Assembly (NCBI GenBank): GCA_002415485.1
Contig: DHYU01000042.1
Span: 61,317 to 118,037, forward strand
DNA: 56,721 nucleotides
Reading direction: 5' to 3'
Origin: Proteobacteria bacterium UBA5122
GTDB lineage: Bacteria > Pseudomonadota > Gammaproteobacteria > Tenderiales > Tenderiaceae
The notes below the pieces were generated by a model. That model worked only from the letters and a program-made list of their open reading frames with translations, did not search any database and was not told where the DNA came from. Below, one piece after another: positions 26,137-34,632 of the stretch. A program made the position numbers and the translations under genes. Within the stretch, counting starts at the first letter, position 1; every line of letters starts with the position of its first letter.

Positions 26137-26224
26137 GTTCTACCTACCTCAGAATATCCTCAAAAAACTCGCGCATAAAATAGTAAAACCAGCTCTATAG
26201 ATCGAGAAAGCTGTATATTTATAC

Positions 26225-26264
26225 GAACTGCTGTCCATAATATATGTCTATCGACAGCGAGTTC
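26225..26264. promoter_or_regulatory. Imperfect inverted repeat upstream of lqsS-like gene
   Basis: GAACT-GCTGTC (26225-26235) pairs with GACAGC-G-AGTTC (26253-26264), broken by one bulged base, around a 17-base AT-rich centre. It sits ~90 bases before the kinase start in a 216-base divergent spacer. It may be an operator or an RNA hairpin. Confidence 0.4.
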
Positions 26265-26352
26265 TGAATGCACACAATCTTAATGTTAATAATCACTCCA
26301 ATATGCAAGTTTGATAATATAAACAGGACACTCAAGCAGTAAGCAGTCAACT

Positions 26353-27663
26353 ATGAGGCCCTTCATTAACTTTGCATCGCACATCCGGCAGACGCTGGAA
26401 CGTTGCACGTATGCCACCGAAAAAAACCTATTCGCCATCGGGATCGTCGGCGCAGTTGGTTTTCCACTCTATTACTTCATTTGGGCTTTCGTATTCCCTC
26501 AGTCCTATGAAAACCTGCCCTTGCGCCTCATCGGCTGCGGCTTAATGATTCCCTTGATGCTTGCATCCTACTGGCCCTCGCGCCTCAAGCAAAAACTACT
26601 CAGTACATATTGGTTCATCTCCGCTGTATATGCACTTCCCTTCTTTTTTACATATATGACACTCATGAATGACGCGTCAGCGGTATGGGGCATGTCCACC
26701 ACTGCCGCAATTGTCCTGCTCTTTTTGTTGATAGATGACTGGATATTGCTTAATGTCATGTTTTTGATAGGGACCATCGCTGGCTGGCTTATGTATGCAA
26801 TCACCACCGGCAACCTATCACCGCCCTATGCCTATCTCGAACAACTCCCCATCTATGCCTTTGTGTTACTGGCCGGCAGTATTTTCAATAGTCGCAAAGC
26901 GTGGTTAATACAAGAACGGCTCAGAGTCATGATCGCCATCGGCAGCAATATCGCCCATGAATTACGCACTCCATTACTAGGCATCCGCAGTGGGTTGGTT
27001 GGACTCAAACGCCATCTACCAGCACTGATAGAAGGCTATCAAATAGCCGTCAAGCATGAATTGGTCCAACAACCTATTCGCGCTAGTCATTTGCAAAGCC
27101 TAGAGAAGCTCATTCACCGCCTGGAAGACGAGACAAAGTTCTCAAATAGCATTATCGACATCCTGTTAATGAATTCAGGCAACATCAACATCAACCACAA
27201 TGAGTTTAAACAATACTCAATTACCGACAGCATCAATACCGCCCTGGAAAGATATCCATTTCAGTCACAACTCGAGCGACAACAACTTACCTTCAAGGCA
27301 TCACAAGACTTCACCTATTATGGTTCGGAGGTATTGCTCACACATGTGTTGTTCAACTTAATCAAGAACTCGCTAGAATCTCTTCACAATGCAAAAAAAG
27401 GCCAGATTTATATCACAACTCAATGCACAGAAAATGGGAACCATGTTATTTTTCGCGACACTGGAAAAGGCATAGACCCATTCATATTACCGCACATATT
27501 CAAGCCTTTCTTTACAACAGGCGCCTCTGGAAAAGGAACTGGCATCGGCCTATCGTTCTGTAAAGAGGTCATGGAAAGCTTCGGCGGATCCATTACCGCC
27601 ACATCAGTGGCAAACGAATATGCAGAATTCAAACTAACATTTAAGGAAGTCCCCAATGGATAA
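26353..27663 (+). CDS. lqsS: Quorum-sensing sensor histidine kinase, CqsS/LqsS-like
   Basis: A 436-residue membrane kinase. About six hydrophobic helices (residues ~27-178) form the sensor; the segment GFPLYYFIWAF then FPQSYENLPLRL closely matches the CqsS sensor of Vibrio as I remember it. CqsS/LqsS detect alpha-hydroxyketones (CAI-1, LAI-1). The cytosolic part has the phosphorylation site H202 (IAHELRTPLLGI) and the ATPase boxes NLIKNSLE, DTGKGID, FKPFFTTG and GTGIGLSF. Unlike Vibrio CqsS it has no C-terminal receiver domain, so it is organised like Legionella LqsS. It overlaps the next gene by 8 bases, a response regulator. Confidence 0.88.
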   Translation: MRPFINFASHIRQTLERCTYATEKNLFAIGIVGAVGFPLYYFIWAFVFPQSYENLPLRLIGCGLMIPLMLASYWPSRLKQKLLSTYWFISAVYALPFFFTYMTLMNDASAVWGMSTTAAIVLLFLLIDDWILLNVMFLIGTIAGWLMYAITTGNLSPPYAYLEQLPIYAFVLLAGSIFNSRKAWLIQERLRVMIAIGSNIAHELRTPLLGIRSGLVGLKRHLPALIEGYQIAVKHELVQQPIRASHLQSLEKLIHRLEDETKFSNSIIDILLMNSGNININHNEFKQYSITDSINTALERYPFQSQLERQQLTFKASQDFTYYGSEVLLTHVLFNLIKNSLESLHNAKKGQIYITTQCTENGNHVIFRDTGKGIDPFILPHIFKPFFTTGASGKGTGIGLSFCKEVMESFGGSITATSVANEYAEFKLTFKEVPNG

Positions 27664-28687
27664 CGCACCACATCCATTCTATCACCCCACCAGCATAGCC
27701 ATCATTGATGATAATGCCGATTTTCTTACCAACTTCAGCTTACAACTCGATGAGAACTTGGCCTACACCTTACATCCTTCACCAATTGCCGCGCTGGAGT
27801 TTCTCAACAACATCAAACCCAGCAACAACATCAGCCAACAGTTGATCAGCACACACACTGACTTCATAGAAGATCAGTTCGTCGACAATGTCGTCGTATT
27901 GCGCACCTCCGGCATCATCAGTGAACTCAGCAACGCCCAACGTTTCCGAGAGAACTCCGTTGTAATTGTGGATTATGACATGCCACAAATGAATGGCATT
28001 GAATTCTGCAAGCTTCTCAATAATTACAACATGAAGAAGATTCTGCTTACGGGCGTCGCCGATGAAAAGGTGGCAGTCCAGGCCTTTAACGAAGGAGTGA
28101 TTGATAAATTTATCAAGAAGAGCGACATGGATGCCGTCGATCATATCAACGACTACATCGCCAACTTCCAGCAATCTTACTTCAAACTCAAGACCGGCCT
28201 GATTAAAAACACATTAAACACAGAACTATACGGCTTCATGGTACAACCTGCCTTCATTAGCATGTTTAACCAGATTATCAAACAACACAATGTTATCGAA
28301 TACTATCTAACCAACACCCCTGCTGGTTATTTAATGATCACCGCAGATGACGCCGTTCTGCACCTGATTGTTCAATCAGATCTTGAGCTCAAATCGCATG
28401 CTGAAATCGTCAGCGACCAAGGGGGACCCGACGAACTTATTCGTCAATTACGCGCGAGGCAGTGCATTACCAATTTCTGGAGTAGCGGCGGATACTATTC
28501 TACCGACATAGATAACTGGCAAGAGTATGTATTTTCCGCAACACCTTTAGCATCGATACCGCGTTTTTATTACACGCTTGTAGAGTCTCCACCCTATTAC
28601 CGAGAACTCTTGTCAAATGTCTATACATTTGACGCCTACTTGCACTCTCTGGACGAACAACAACTCACAACGCCTTATCGCAGCTAA
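27656..28687 (+). CDS. lqsR: Response regulator, LqsR-like
   Basis: A 343-residue protein, close to the length I recall for Legionella LqsR. The N-terminal receiver domain has the acidic pair D18-D19, the phospho-acceptor D106 (VVIVDYDMPQMNG), T132 and K154. An insertion of ~40-50 residues (about 50-98) separates the early strands from the D106 strand, which is unusual for a receiver. The C-terminal ~180 residues carry no DNA-binding or enzyme motif I know; the mix of helices and strands (AGYLMITADDAVLHLIVQSD) may be a ligand- or protein-binding fold. It overlaps the kinase gene, so the pair is co-translated. Gene order and partners make LqsR the best assignment. Confidence 0.8.
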   Translation: MDNAPHPFYHPTSIAIIDDNADFLTNFSLQLDENLAYTLHPSPIAALEFLNNIKPSNNISQQLISTHTDFIEDQFVDNVVVLRTSGIISELSNAQRFRENSVVIVDYDMPQMNGIEFCKLLNNYNMKKILLTGVADEKVAVQAFNEGVIDKFIKKSDMDAVDHINDYIANFQQSYFKLKTGLIKNTLNTELYGFMVQPAFISMFNQIIKQHNVIEYYLTNTPAGYLMITADDAVLHLIVQSDLELKSHAEIVSDQGGPDELIRQLRARQCITNFWSSGGYYSTDIDNWQEYVFSATPLASIPRFYYTLVESPPYYRELLSNVYTFDAYLHSLDEQQLTTPYRS

Positions 28688-28695
28688 GATATACG

Positions 28696-28726
28696 AAAAA
28701 GGCTCGGCCAATTCAGTGGCCGAGCC
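28696..28726 (-). terminator. Terminator between lqsR and lqsA
   Basis: GGCTCGGCCA-ATTCAG-TGGCCGAGCC is a perfect 10-bp stem. On the minus strand it is followed by TTTTTCG, giving a strong terminator for the synthase gene. The plus strand has no T run after it, though the stem may still help to end lqsR. Confidence 0.85.
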
Positions 28727-28750
28727 CATCCTACCCATTGTTCTTAAATT

Positions 28751-30010
28751 TTAAACTGCCACCGCCGCATACTGCCCCCATTTACGACGACTCGAAGGCC
28801 AGTTCCACACCTCCAGCTCCGGCACAACCTCTTCAGCCGCACCGAGCAAACGATCCATGTCCGCCTCTGTTAGTGACGCATTAACCGAAAGACGAATGAC
28901 GGAACGATTGCGTGGCGTCGCCGGGGCACAGAACACTGCACCAAACACACCTCGTTTTTCCAATGCATCACGCAAGGCAATAGTGTCCAGCTCAGCCCCG
29001 GCTTCCAGCGGGATGATCTGGGTTTCACTGCTGTCGACGTTGTATCCCAGACGCGTGAACCCTTCCCGCAGATAGTCAGCGTTGTATTGCAAACGTTGGC
29101 GTCGATCCTCTGCTGCCATCACCACATCCAAGGTTTTCTGTAACGCAACGATTTCGTGCAGCAACAAGGTCGAACTGAAGATCGCCGGCAATGCTGAACC
29201 ACGGAAATAATCAGAGAAACTATTGGAACAGGTGATGATGCCCGCGCGCCCGGCAAATGCCTTGGCCAGGCTGGCCGTCCTAAAATGGACACGCTCATGC
29301 AGACCTAACGATGCCACCAGCCCTTCTCCACGCGGACCGTGCGTGCCCAATGAATGAGATTCGTCGACCACAATCACACAGCCATAACGCTCTGCAACCT
29401 CTACGATATCCTGCAATGGCGCAATGCTGCCCTGCACGCTATAGACAGAGTCAACGATCACAATCCCCCGCCCATAACGGCGGACCTGTTTTTCCAGATG
29501 GTTCACATTGTTGTGCAAAAATGGATAAGGTGGCGCACCCGCACTCTTCACCCCCTCCCACAACGACATATGGGCGTGCATATCGAGATATACCGGCGTA
29601 TTCTCGTCGGCAATGGTCTGCAACAAGCCGACGTTGGCACACCAACCCGATTGCGATAATACGACCTTATCGGCCTTGAGGAAGGTCGCCATCCGCCGTT
29701 CAAACTCTGCCTGTGGATTATCCCCATGCAGGAATACAGCCGACATCAGCAGGCCATTCCCCCTGTTCAACAGCGCCTCTGCTTGCGCCTTTAAGATGGA
29801 AGGATGCTCAGCCAAGCTTAGATAATCGTTACTCATCAACAACAGCGAGTCTTCATTTGGCGTTAGCCCCCGCATAATGTGTTTGCCGCGCCATTCCTGC
29901 TCTATACGTTGATAAAACACCCGCTCCCTCTCTGCATAGTTAGGAAGCTCTGCCACTGACGCGCCGATGGTGCCAACACTGCTCAACACAGTTCGATTAA
30001 CGGTTTTCAT
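28751..30010 (-). CDS. lqsA: Alpha-hydroxyketone autoinducer synthase, CqsA/LqsA-like
   Basis: A 419-residue PLP enzyme of the alpha-oxoamine synthase family. CqsA condenses an acyl-CoA with S-adenosylmethionine or an amino acid to give the CAI-1/LAI-1 precursor. Visible marks are SNDYLSLAEHP, SQSGWCANVGLLQT, AHMSLWEG, VVDESHSLGTHGPRGEG (D216, H219) and the PLP lysine K250 in RTASLAKAFAGRAG. SQSGWxANVGLLQTI and DSxYSxxGxIAPL are features of CqsA as distinct from KBL or BioF. The start ATG has GGGAG upstream. It is convergent with lqsS-lqsR and divergent from cobQ. Confidence 0.93.
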   Translation of the reverse strand: MKTVNRTVLSSVGTIGASVAELPNYAERERVFYQRIEQEWRGKHIMRGLTPNEDSLLLMSNDYLSLAEHPSILKAQAEALLNRGNGLLMSAVFLHGDNPQAEFERRMATFLKADKVVLSQSGWCANVGLLQTIADENTPVYLDMHAHMSLWEGVKSAGAPPYPFLHNNVNHLEKQVRRYGRGIVIVDSVYSVQGSIAPLQDIVEVAERYGCVIVVDESHSLGTHGPRGEGLVASLGLHERVHFRTASLAKAFAGRAGIITCSNSFSDYFRGSALPAIFSSTLLLHEIVALQKTLDVVMAAEDRRQRLQYNADYLREGFTRLGYNVDSSETQIIPLEAGAELDTIALRDALEKRGVFGAVFCAPATPRNRSVIRLSVNASLTEADMDRLLGAAEEVVPELEVWNWPSSRRKWGQYAAVAV

Positions 30011-30057
30011 ACTACTCTCCCAAGATTACGTGGTTTTAAGTCAATGGCTTGTGCGAC

Positions 30058-30106
30058 CTCCAAGTCATATACCCAGCCTCCTGCCTCTTTCAGCCACACC
30101 TTGGAG
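30058..30106 (-). promoter_or_regulatory. Possible structured leader of lqsA
   Basis: On the minus strand CTCCAAG and CTTGGAG form a 7-bp inverted repeat around a 35-base loop that contains GCAGGAGGC. The leader has three GGA motifs (GCAGGAGG, CTTGGAGG, TTGGGAGA), the last at the ribosome site. This is the kind of pattern CsrA/RsmA binds. Structure and role are inference. Confidence 0.35.
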
Positions 30107-30199
30107 ATACCATCTATTCAACCGTGAAATAACTGACCATCCATACATCTAGTGCCTGATAAAATCTTCGTTATTGTTAATGGAAATGAGTAGAAAACC

Positions 30200-31678
30200 A
30201 TGCCGACTTTGATGATTCAGGGCTGCACATCGGACGCAGGTAAGAGCGCGCTCGTCACCGGCATCTGCCGCGTTTTGCGACGCCGACAGATCTCCGTCGC
30301 CCCCTTTAAACCACAGAATATGGCGCTGAATAGCGCCGTCACCATAGATGGCGGAGAGATCGGGCGGGCACAGGCCTTACAGGCCCAGGCCTGCGGCCTC
30401 GATCCGCATACAGACATGAATCCGGTCCTGCTCAAACCCAGCTCAGATACCGGCGCGCAGGTAATCATTCAGGGACATAAAGTCAGCAATATGGATGCGG
30501 GCGATTACCATCAATACAAACGCATCGCCATGACCGCCGTACTCGACTCGTACCAGCGATTGCAGAAAAACCACGACGTCATCATCGTCGAAGGTGCAGG
30601 CAGCCCGGCCGAGATCAACCTGCGGGATCGTGACATTGCCAATATGGGATTCGCCGAAGCAGTAGATTGCCCGGTGTGGTTGATTGCCGACATCGACCGC
30701 GGCGGCGTCTTTGCCCACCTCACCGGCACCGTCGATCTGCTCTCCGCCTCGGAACAGGCGCGGATCAAGGGATTCGTCATCAACCGCTTTCGCGGCGATA
30801 TACGATTATTGCAAGGTGGCCTCGACTGGCTGGAGCAGCACAGCCAGCGACCGGTGGTCGGCGTCCTGCCCTACCTGCACGGACTGCATCTGGAGGCCGA
30901 AGACGCCATCCAGACCCAACAAACGTCGGCCAACCAAGACGAGAACACACTCAAGGTCATCGTGCCGGTGCTGCCGCGCATCAGTAACCACACCGACTTC
31001 GACCCGCTGCGCCTCCACCCCCAGGTCGACCTGCACATGATCGGCCCCGGCCAACCCATCCCCGCCGCCGACCTGATCATCCTGCCCGGCAGCAAAAACG
31101 TACGCGCCGACCTGGCCTGGCTACAACAACAGGGCTGGAACGAGGCCATCGCCCGCCATCTGCGTTACGGCGGCAAACTGCTGGCCATCTGCGGCGGTTA
31201 CCAAATGCTCGGCCACCAGATCCACGACCCGGACGGCCTCGAAGACCGCGCCGGCTCATCGCGCGGACTGGGCCTGCTCGACTTCGACACCACCCTCAAA
31301 CCCGACAAGATCCTGCAGCGCCGCCGCGGCCAGTTATTGCTCGGCGACGCCCCGTGCGCCATCAGCGGTTATGAGATTCATTGCGGCATCAGCGAAGGCC
31401 CCGCACTGCAGCGCCCCCTCATCCGGCATGACGATCACAACGACGGCGTCATCTCGCAAGACGGCCAGATCATCGGCAGTTATCTGCACGGATTATTTGA
31501 AGACGGCGCGGCCTGCAGCGCCCTGTTGAAGTGGGCCGGACTCGATCACACCGACACCCAAACGATGGATTACCATGCCCTGCGCGAGGCGGGCATCGAC
31601 CGCATGGCCGATGCCGTCGAGGTACATTTGGATCTACGCCTGCTGGGCGAGCTGACTGACACCCGGCTGGTCGATTAG
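30200..31678 (+). CDS. cobQ: Cobyric acid synthase
   Basis: A 492-residue glutamine-dependent amidotransferase that amidates four side chains of adenosylcobyrinic diamide. The N-terminal P-loop-like CTSDAGKSALVTG and FKPQNMALNS are followed by the class-I glutaminase domain with the nucleophile Cys in LLAICGGYQMLG and the His in SYLHGLFED. The length is typical. The upstream region has no cobalamin-riboswitch B12 box that I could find. Its stop codon overlaps that of the convergent cobS by 3 to 4 bases. Confidence 0.96.
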   Translation: MPTLMIQGCTSDAGKSALVTGICRVLRRRQISVAPFKPQNMALNSAVTIDGGEIGRAQALQAQACGLDPHTDMNPVLLKPSSDTGAQVIIQGHKVSNMDAGDYHQYKRIAMTAVLDSYQRLQKNHDVIIVEGAGSPAEINLRDRDIANMGFAEAVDCPVWLIADIDRGGVFAHLTGTVDLLSASEQARIKGFVINRFRGDIRLLQGGLDWLEQHSQRPVVGVLPYLHGLHLEAEDAIQTQQTSANQDENTLKVIVPVLPRISNHTDFDPLRLHPQVDLHMIGPGQPIPAADLIILPGSKNVRADLAWLQQQGWNEAIARHLRYGGKLLAICGGYQMLGHQIHDPDGLEDRAGSSRGLGLLDFDTTLKPDKILQRRRGQLLLGDAPCAISGYEIHCGISEGPALQRPLIRHDDHNDGVISQDGQIIGSYLHGLFEDGAACSALLKWAGLDHTDTQTMDYHALREAGIDRMADAVEVHLDLRLLGELTDTRLVD

Positions 31679-32409
31679 ACAGCCAACAACACCAAGGCCA
31701 GCAACACCGTCAGCTCGATGATCTCCACCATTGCGCCCGCGGTATCGCCAGTGGTGCCGCCCAGGCGCTGCACCATCATCACCCGCAGCAGATAGATCAC
31801 GACCAGGGCCACCAACAACAGCCACAGCCCGCTCCAACCGGCCAACACCAGTGTTGCCAGCACAGTCAGCGCCAAACAAACGCGCACCGCCTGCGACGGC
31901 AGATGCCGCGCCTGTTGATAGCCGATGCCATCGATCCGCACATAGGGCGTGGTCTTGAACAACACCAACACCGCCGCCCGCGCCAGGATCGGCGCCAGCA
32001 ACAAACCCAGCCACAGATCCTCGGCCAGCGACGCCAGCAGCGCGAACTTGGTCAGCAACATCAGCACCAGGGCCACCACACCTGCCGGGCCACAGACCGG
32101 GTCTTTCATGATCCGCAGTGTGCGCTCGCGATCACCATAACCACCCAGCCAGGCATCGGCGCTATCGGCCAGCCCGTCCAGGTGCAGCGCCCCGGTCAGG
32201 GCCACCCACACCAGCAGAATCAGTGCCGGCGCCAGCAAACCCTGCTCCGGCAACATCCCCGCCAGCAGCCACAACAGGCCACCAATCACCGCACCCACCA
32301 GCGGATAGGTGAGCATTGAACGCCCCTGTTCCTCCGCCGTAATCGTGCCCAACACCGGCGTGGGCAGCCGCGTCAGAAATTGCAGTGCAATCCAGAACGA
32401 TCTCAGCAT
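31675..32409 (-). CDS. cobS: Adenosylcobinamide-GDP ribazoletransferase
   Basis: A 244-residue integral membrane enzyme that joins adenosylcobinamide-GDP and alpha-ribazole, the last assembly step. It has the family start (FWIALQFLTRLPTPV), the acidic motif GALHLDGLADSADAWLGG and the RTLRIMKDPVCGPAG segment, with about six membrane helices. It is the last gene of cobU-cobT-cobC-cobS, 6 bases after cobC. Confidence 0.95.
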   Translation of the reverse strand: MLRSFWIALQFLTRLPTPVLGTITAEEQGRSMLTYPLVGAVIGGLLWLLAGMLPEQGLLAPALILLVWVALTGALHLDGLADSADAWLGGYGDRERTLRIMKDPVCGPAGVVALVLMLLTKFALLASLAEDLWLGLLLAPILARAAVLVLFKTTPYVRIDGIGYQQARHLPSQAVRVCLALTVLATLVLAGWSGLWLLLVALVVIYLLRVMMVQRLGGTTGDTAGAMVEIIELTVLLALVLLAV

Positions 32410-32415
32410 AAGGGG

Positions 32416-33027
32416 TTAATCGTCGACCCGGCCGCCATGGAACATCAGGCTGGCCAGTGCATCGGCACCCTGACCATCGATGCGAATCCGCGTGATGCCC
32501 GCATTGACGACATTGATGCGGAACATGTGCGCGACCGGCATGCCCAGCACGTGACACATCACCATGCGAATCACGCCGGCATGACCGACCAGCAACACAT
32601 GGTGTCCGCGGTGACGATCCACCACATGATTCCAAGCAGCCGTCACCCGCGCCTCGAACTCATCCAGCGTCTCCGCACCGGGCGGCCGATGCGTGATCGG
32701 GTCATCATAAAAACGGCGCAGCGCATCGGGATCGGTCGCCGAGATCTGATCCTTGGTCTTGCCCTCCCATTCACCGAAACCGATCTCCATCAAACGATCA
32801 TCGATCGACACCGGCAGACCGTAACGCTGGGCCACCTCCTCGGCAAAATCGCAGCAACGGCTCAACGGCGAGCTGACCACCGCCTGCCACGGGCTATGCT
32901 CGGCCACCGCCTCGCGCATCTGCCGCCAGCCCTTGTCGCTCAACGGGTCATCAATATGACCACGATATTTGCTGCCGCCCACCGGCTCGCCGTGGCGGAT
33001 TAAATCGATCACTGTGGTATGAGACAT
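32416..33027 (-). CDS. cobC: Alpha-ribazole phosphatase (histidine phosphatase family)
   Basis: A 203-residue phosphoglycerate-mutase-like phosphatase. The catalytic motif is R11-H12-G13-E; a second His sits in LLVGHAGVIRMV, with the family segments SSPLSRCCDFAEE and LMEIGFGEWEGKT. In this operon it most likely removes the phosphate from alpha-ribazole-5'-phosphate or from adenosylcobalamin-phosphate. The start has GAGG upstream and lies 2 bases after the cobT stop. Confidence 0.9.
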   Translation of the reverse strand: MSHTTVIDLIRHGEPVGGSKYRGHIDDPLSDKGWRQMREAVAEHSPWQAVVSSPLSRCCDFAEEVAQRYGLPVSIDDRLMEIGFGEWEGKTKDQISATDPDALRRFYDDPITHRPPGAETLDEFEARVTAAWNHVVDRHRGHHVLLVGHAGVIRMVMCHVLGMPVAHMFRINVVNAGITRIRIDGQGADALASLMFHGGRVDD

Positions 33028-33029
33028 CG

Positions 33030-34079
33030 TTATCCCTCCGAGACCCCGGCTTCAGCAAAGGTCGCCATTTGATTGTGCAGATCACAGGCCAGGCGCATCA
33101 ACGGCACCACGGCCGCCGCGCCACTGCCCTCCCCTAAACGCATACCAAAATCCAACATCGGCGTTGCTGCCAGCGCCTCCATGATGCGGCGATGTCCCGG
33201 CTCGGCCGAACGATGGCCATAGAACCACCACGTGCTGGCCTCGCGTTTGATGCGACTGGCCACCAGTGCCGCCGCCGACGCGATGAAACCATCCACCACC
33301 ACCGGCAGGCCACGCTGGGCGCAGGCCAGATACGCGCCGCAAATCGCCGCGATTTCAAAGCCGCCCAGACAACGCAGCACATCGAGCGGGCTGCGAATCG
33401 AGGCACTGTGCAGATCCAGCGCACGCTGGATCACACCGATCTTGTGTTCGACCCCGGCGCTATCCAGCCCGGTTCCCGGCCCGGTCAACTGCCGCGCCGA
33501 ACAACCCAACAAGGCACAGGCAATCGCCGTCGCCGCCGAGGTATTGGCAATGCCCATATCCCCGGCGATGAACAACTGGGCGCCGCGGTCGAGCGCACGC
33601 TCCACGGCAGCGTGCCCCGCCGCCAGCGCCGCCGCCAGCTCGGTCTCAGTCATCGCCGGTCCCGTCGCAAAATTCACCGTGCCGGCCGCCACCCGCGCCT
33701 GCACCACGCCGGCCAACGCGCCCGGATCGTGGGCGACGCCGACATCGATCACCTCCAGACTCGCGCCCAGGCTGCGCGCCAGCACGCTGATCGCCGCACC
33801 GCCGTTGGCGAAGTTGCGCACCATCTCACGCGTCACCACCTGCGGGAAGGCCGAGACCCCCTCCGCCGCCACGCCATGATCCGCGGCAAACACCGCGATA
33901 TGCACCTGCGCCAGCGAGGGCTGTTGGCTGTTCTGCATTGCACTCAGGCGCACGGCAATCTCTTCCAGGCGGCCGAGCGACCCCGGCGGTTTGGTCAACT
34001 GATCCTGCCGCGACAAGGCACACTGATGCGCGGCGGTGGCGATCGTCCGCACCGGCTGCTGCAACCACTCCATCTCCAT
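33030..34079 (-). CDS. cobT: Nicotinate-nucleotide:dimethylbenzimidazole phosphoribosyltransferase
   Basis: A 349-residue enzyme that makes alpha-ribazole phosphate from nicotinate mononucleotide and DMB, thereby activating the lower ligand of B12. The start at 34079 is supported by AAGGAG seven bases upstream and by a one-base overlap with the cobU stop; a longer frame to 34166 has no such support. The motifs LTKPPGSLGRLEEIAVRLSA, FAADHGVAAEGVSAFPQ, IAGDMGIANTSAATA, and the C-terminal FGMRLGEGSGAAA with the catalytic Glu are intact. Confidence 0.95.
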   Translation of the reverse strand: MEMEWLQQPVRTIATAAHQCALSRQDQLTKPPGSLGRLEEIAVRLSAMQNSQQPSLAQVHIAVFAADHGVAAEGVSAFPQVVTREMVRNFANGGAAISVLARSLGASLEVIDVGVAHDPGALAGVVQARVAAGTVNFATGPAMTETELAAALAAGHAAVERALDRGAQLFIAGDMGIANTSAATAIACALLGCSARQLTGPGTGLDSAGVEHKIGVIQRALDLHSASIRSPLDVLRCLGGFEIAAICGAYLACAQRGLPVVVDGFIASAAALVASRIKREASTWWFYGHRSAEPGHRRIMEALAATPMLDFGMRLGEGSGAAAVVPLMRLACDLHNQMATFAEAGVSEG

Positions 34080-34594
34080 TAAATATCTCCTTTCAAGGTC
34101 AGCGGCAGACCGGCGACACACAAGGTCACGCGCTGACAACGCTCTGCCAGCGCCTGGTGCAACCAACCGGCCTCATCACAAAAACGACGACTCAACTCCC
34201 CCAGCGGCACCACGCCCATGTTGGTCTCATTGCTGACCATAATGACGTGGGCCGGACTCTGCACCAGCGCCGCCAACAGCGCATCGCGTTGTCGCGGCCA
34301 GGCATCTACATCGTCCAGGCACAACAGATTATTGAGCCATAGAGTCAGGCAGTCGATCAGCAAACAGTCGTCGGCACTAGCATCCGCGACAATCTTGGCA
34401 AGATCGGTGGGGCTCTCGACCAGCGCCCACTCGGCAGGCCGATCCAGACGATGGCGCTCGATGCGCGCCGCCATTTCGGCATCACTGGCCGTTGCGGTCG
34501 CGACATAGGTCACCGCCAAGCCGGTGGCCGCGGCGCGTTGCTGGGCAAGGCGGCTCTTGCCCGAACGGGCACCACCGAGGATTAGTTCTTTCAT
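34079..34594 (-). CDS. cobU: Bifunctional adenosylcobinamide kinase / guanylyltransferase
   Basis: A 171-residue enzyme that phosphorylates adenosylcobinamide and adds GMP. The start at 34594 gives MKELILGGARSGKS with the P-loop near the N-terminus, as in the family; a longer frame has an unrelated extension. Also visible are ATATASDAEMAARIERHR (with the guanylylated His region), LIDCLTLWLNNLL, and VSNETNMGVVPLGELSRRFCDEAG. It lies 38 bases after the nucleotidyltransferase gene on the same strand, so the cob operon may be read through from the HPr-rel-A cluster. Confidence 0.95.
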   Translation of the reverse strand: MKELILGGARSGKSRLAQQRAAATGLAVTYVATATASDAEMAARIERHRLDRPAEWALVESPTDLAKIVADASADDCLLIDCLTLWLNNLLCLDDVDAWPRQRDALLAALVQSPAHVIMVSNETNMGVVPLGELSRRFCDEAGWLHQALAERCQRVTLCVAGLPLTLKGDI

Positions 34595-34632
34595 TGTTTG
34601 AAAACCGGCCGGAAAAACGAGGCCAGACTCTA

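Noticed and set aside
28751..30010. 2-amino-3-ketobutyrate CoA ligase or BioF
   Set aside because: SQSGWCANVGLLQT, AHMSLWEG and the adjacent CqsS-like kinase fit CqsA much better.
30011..30199. Cobalamin riboswitch before cobQ
   Set aside because: No B12-box-like segment is seen, and the region is short for that RNA.
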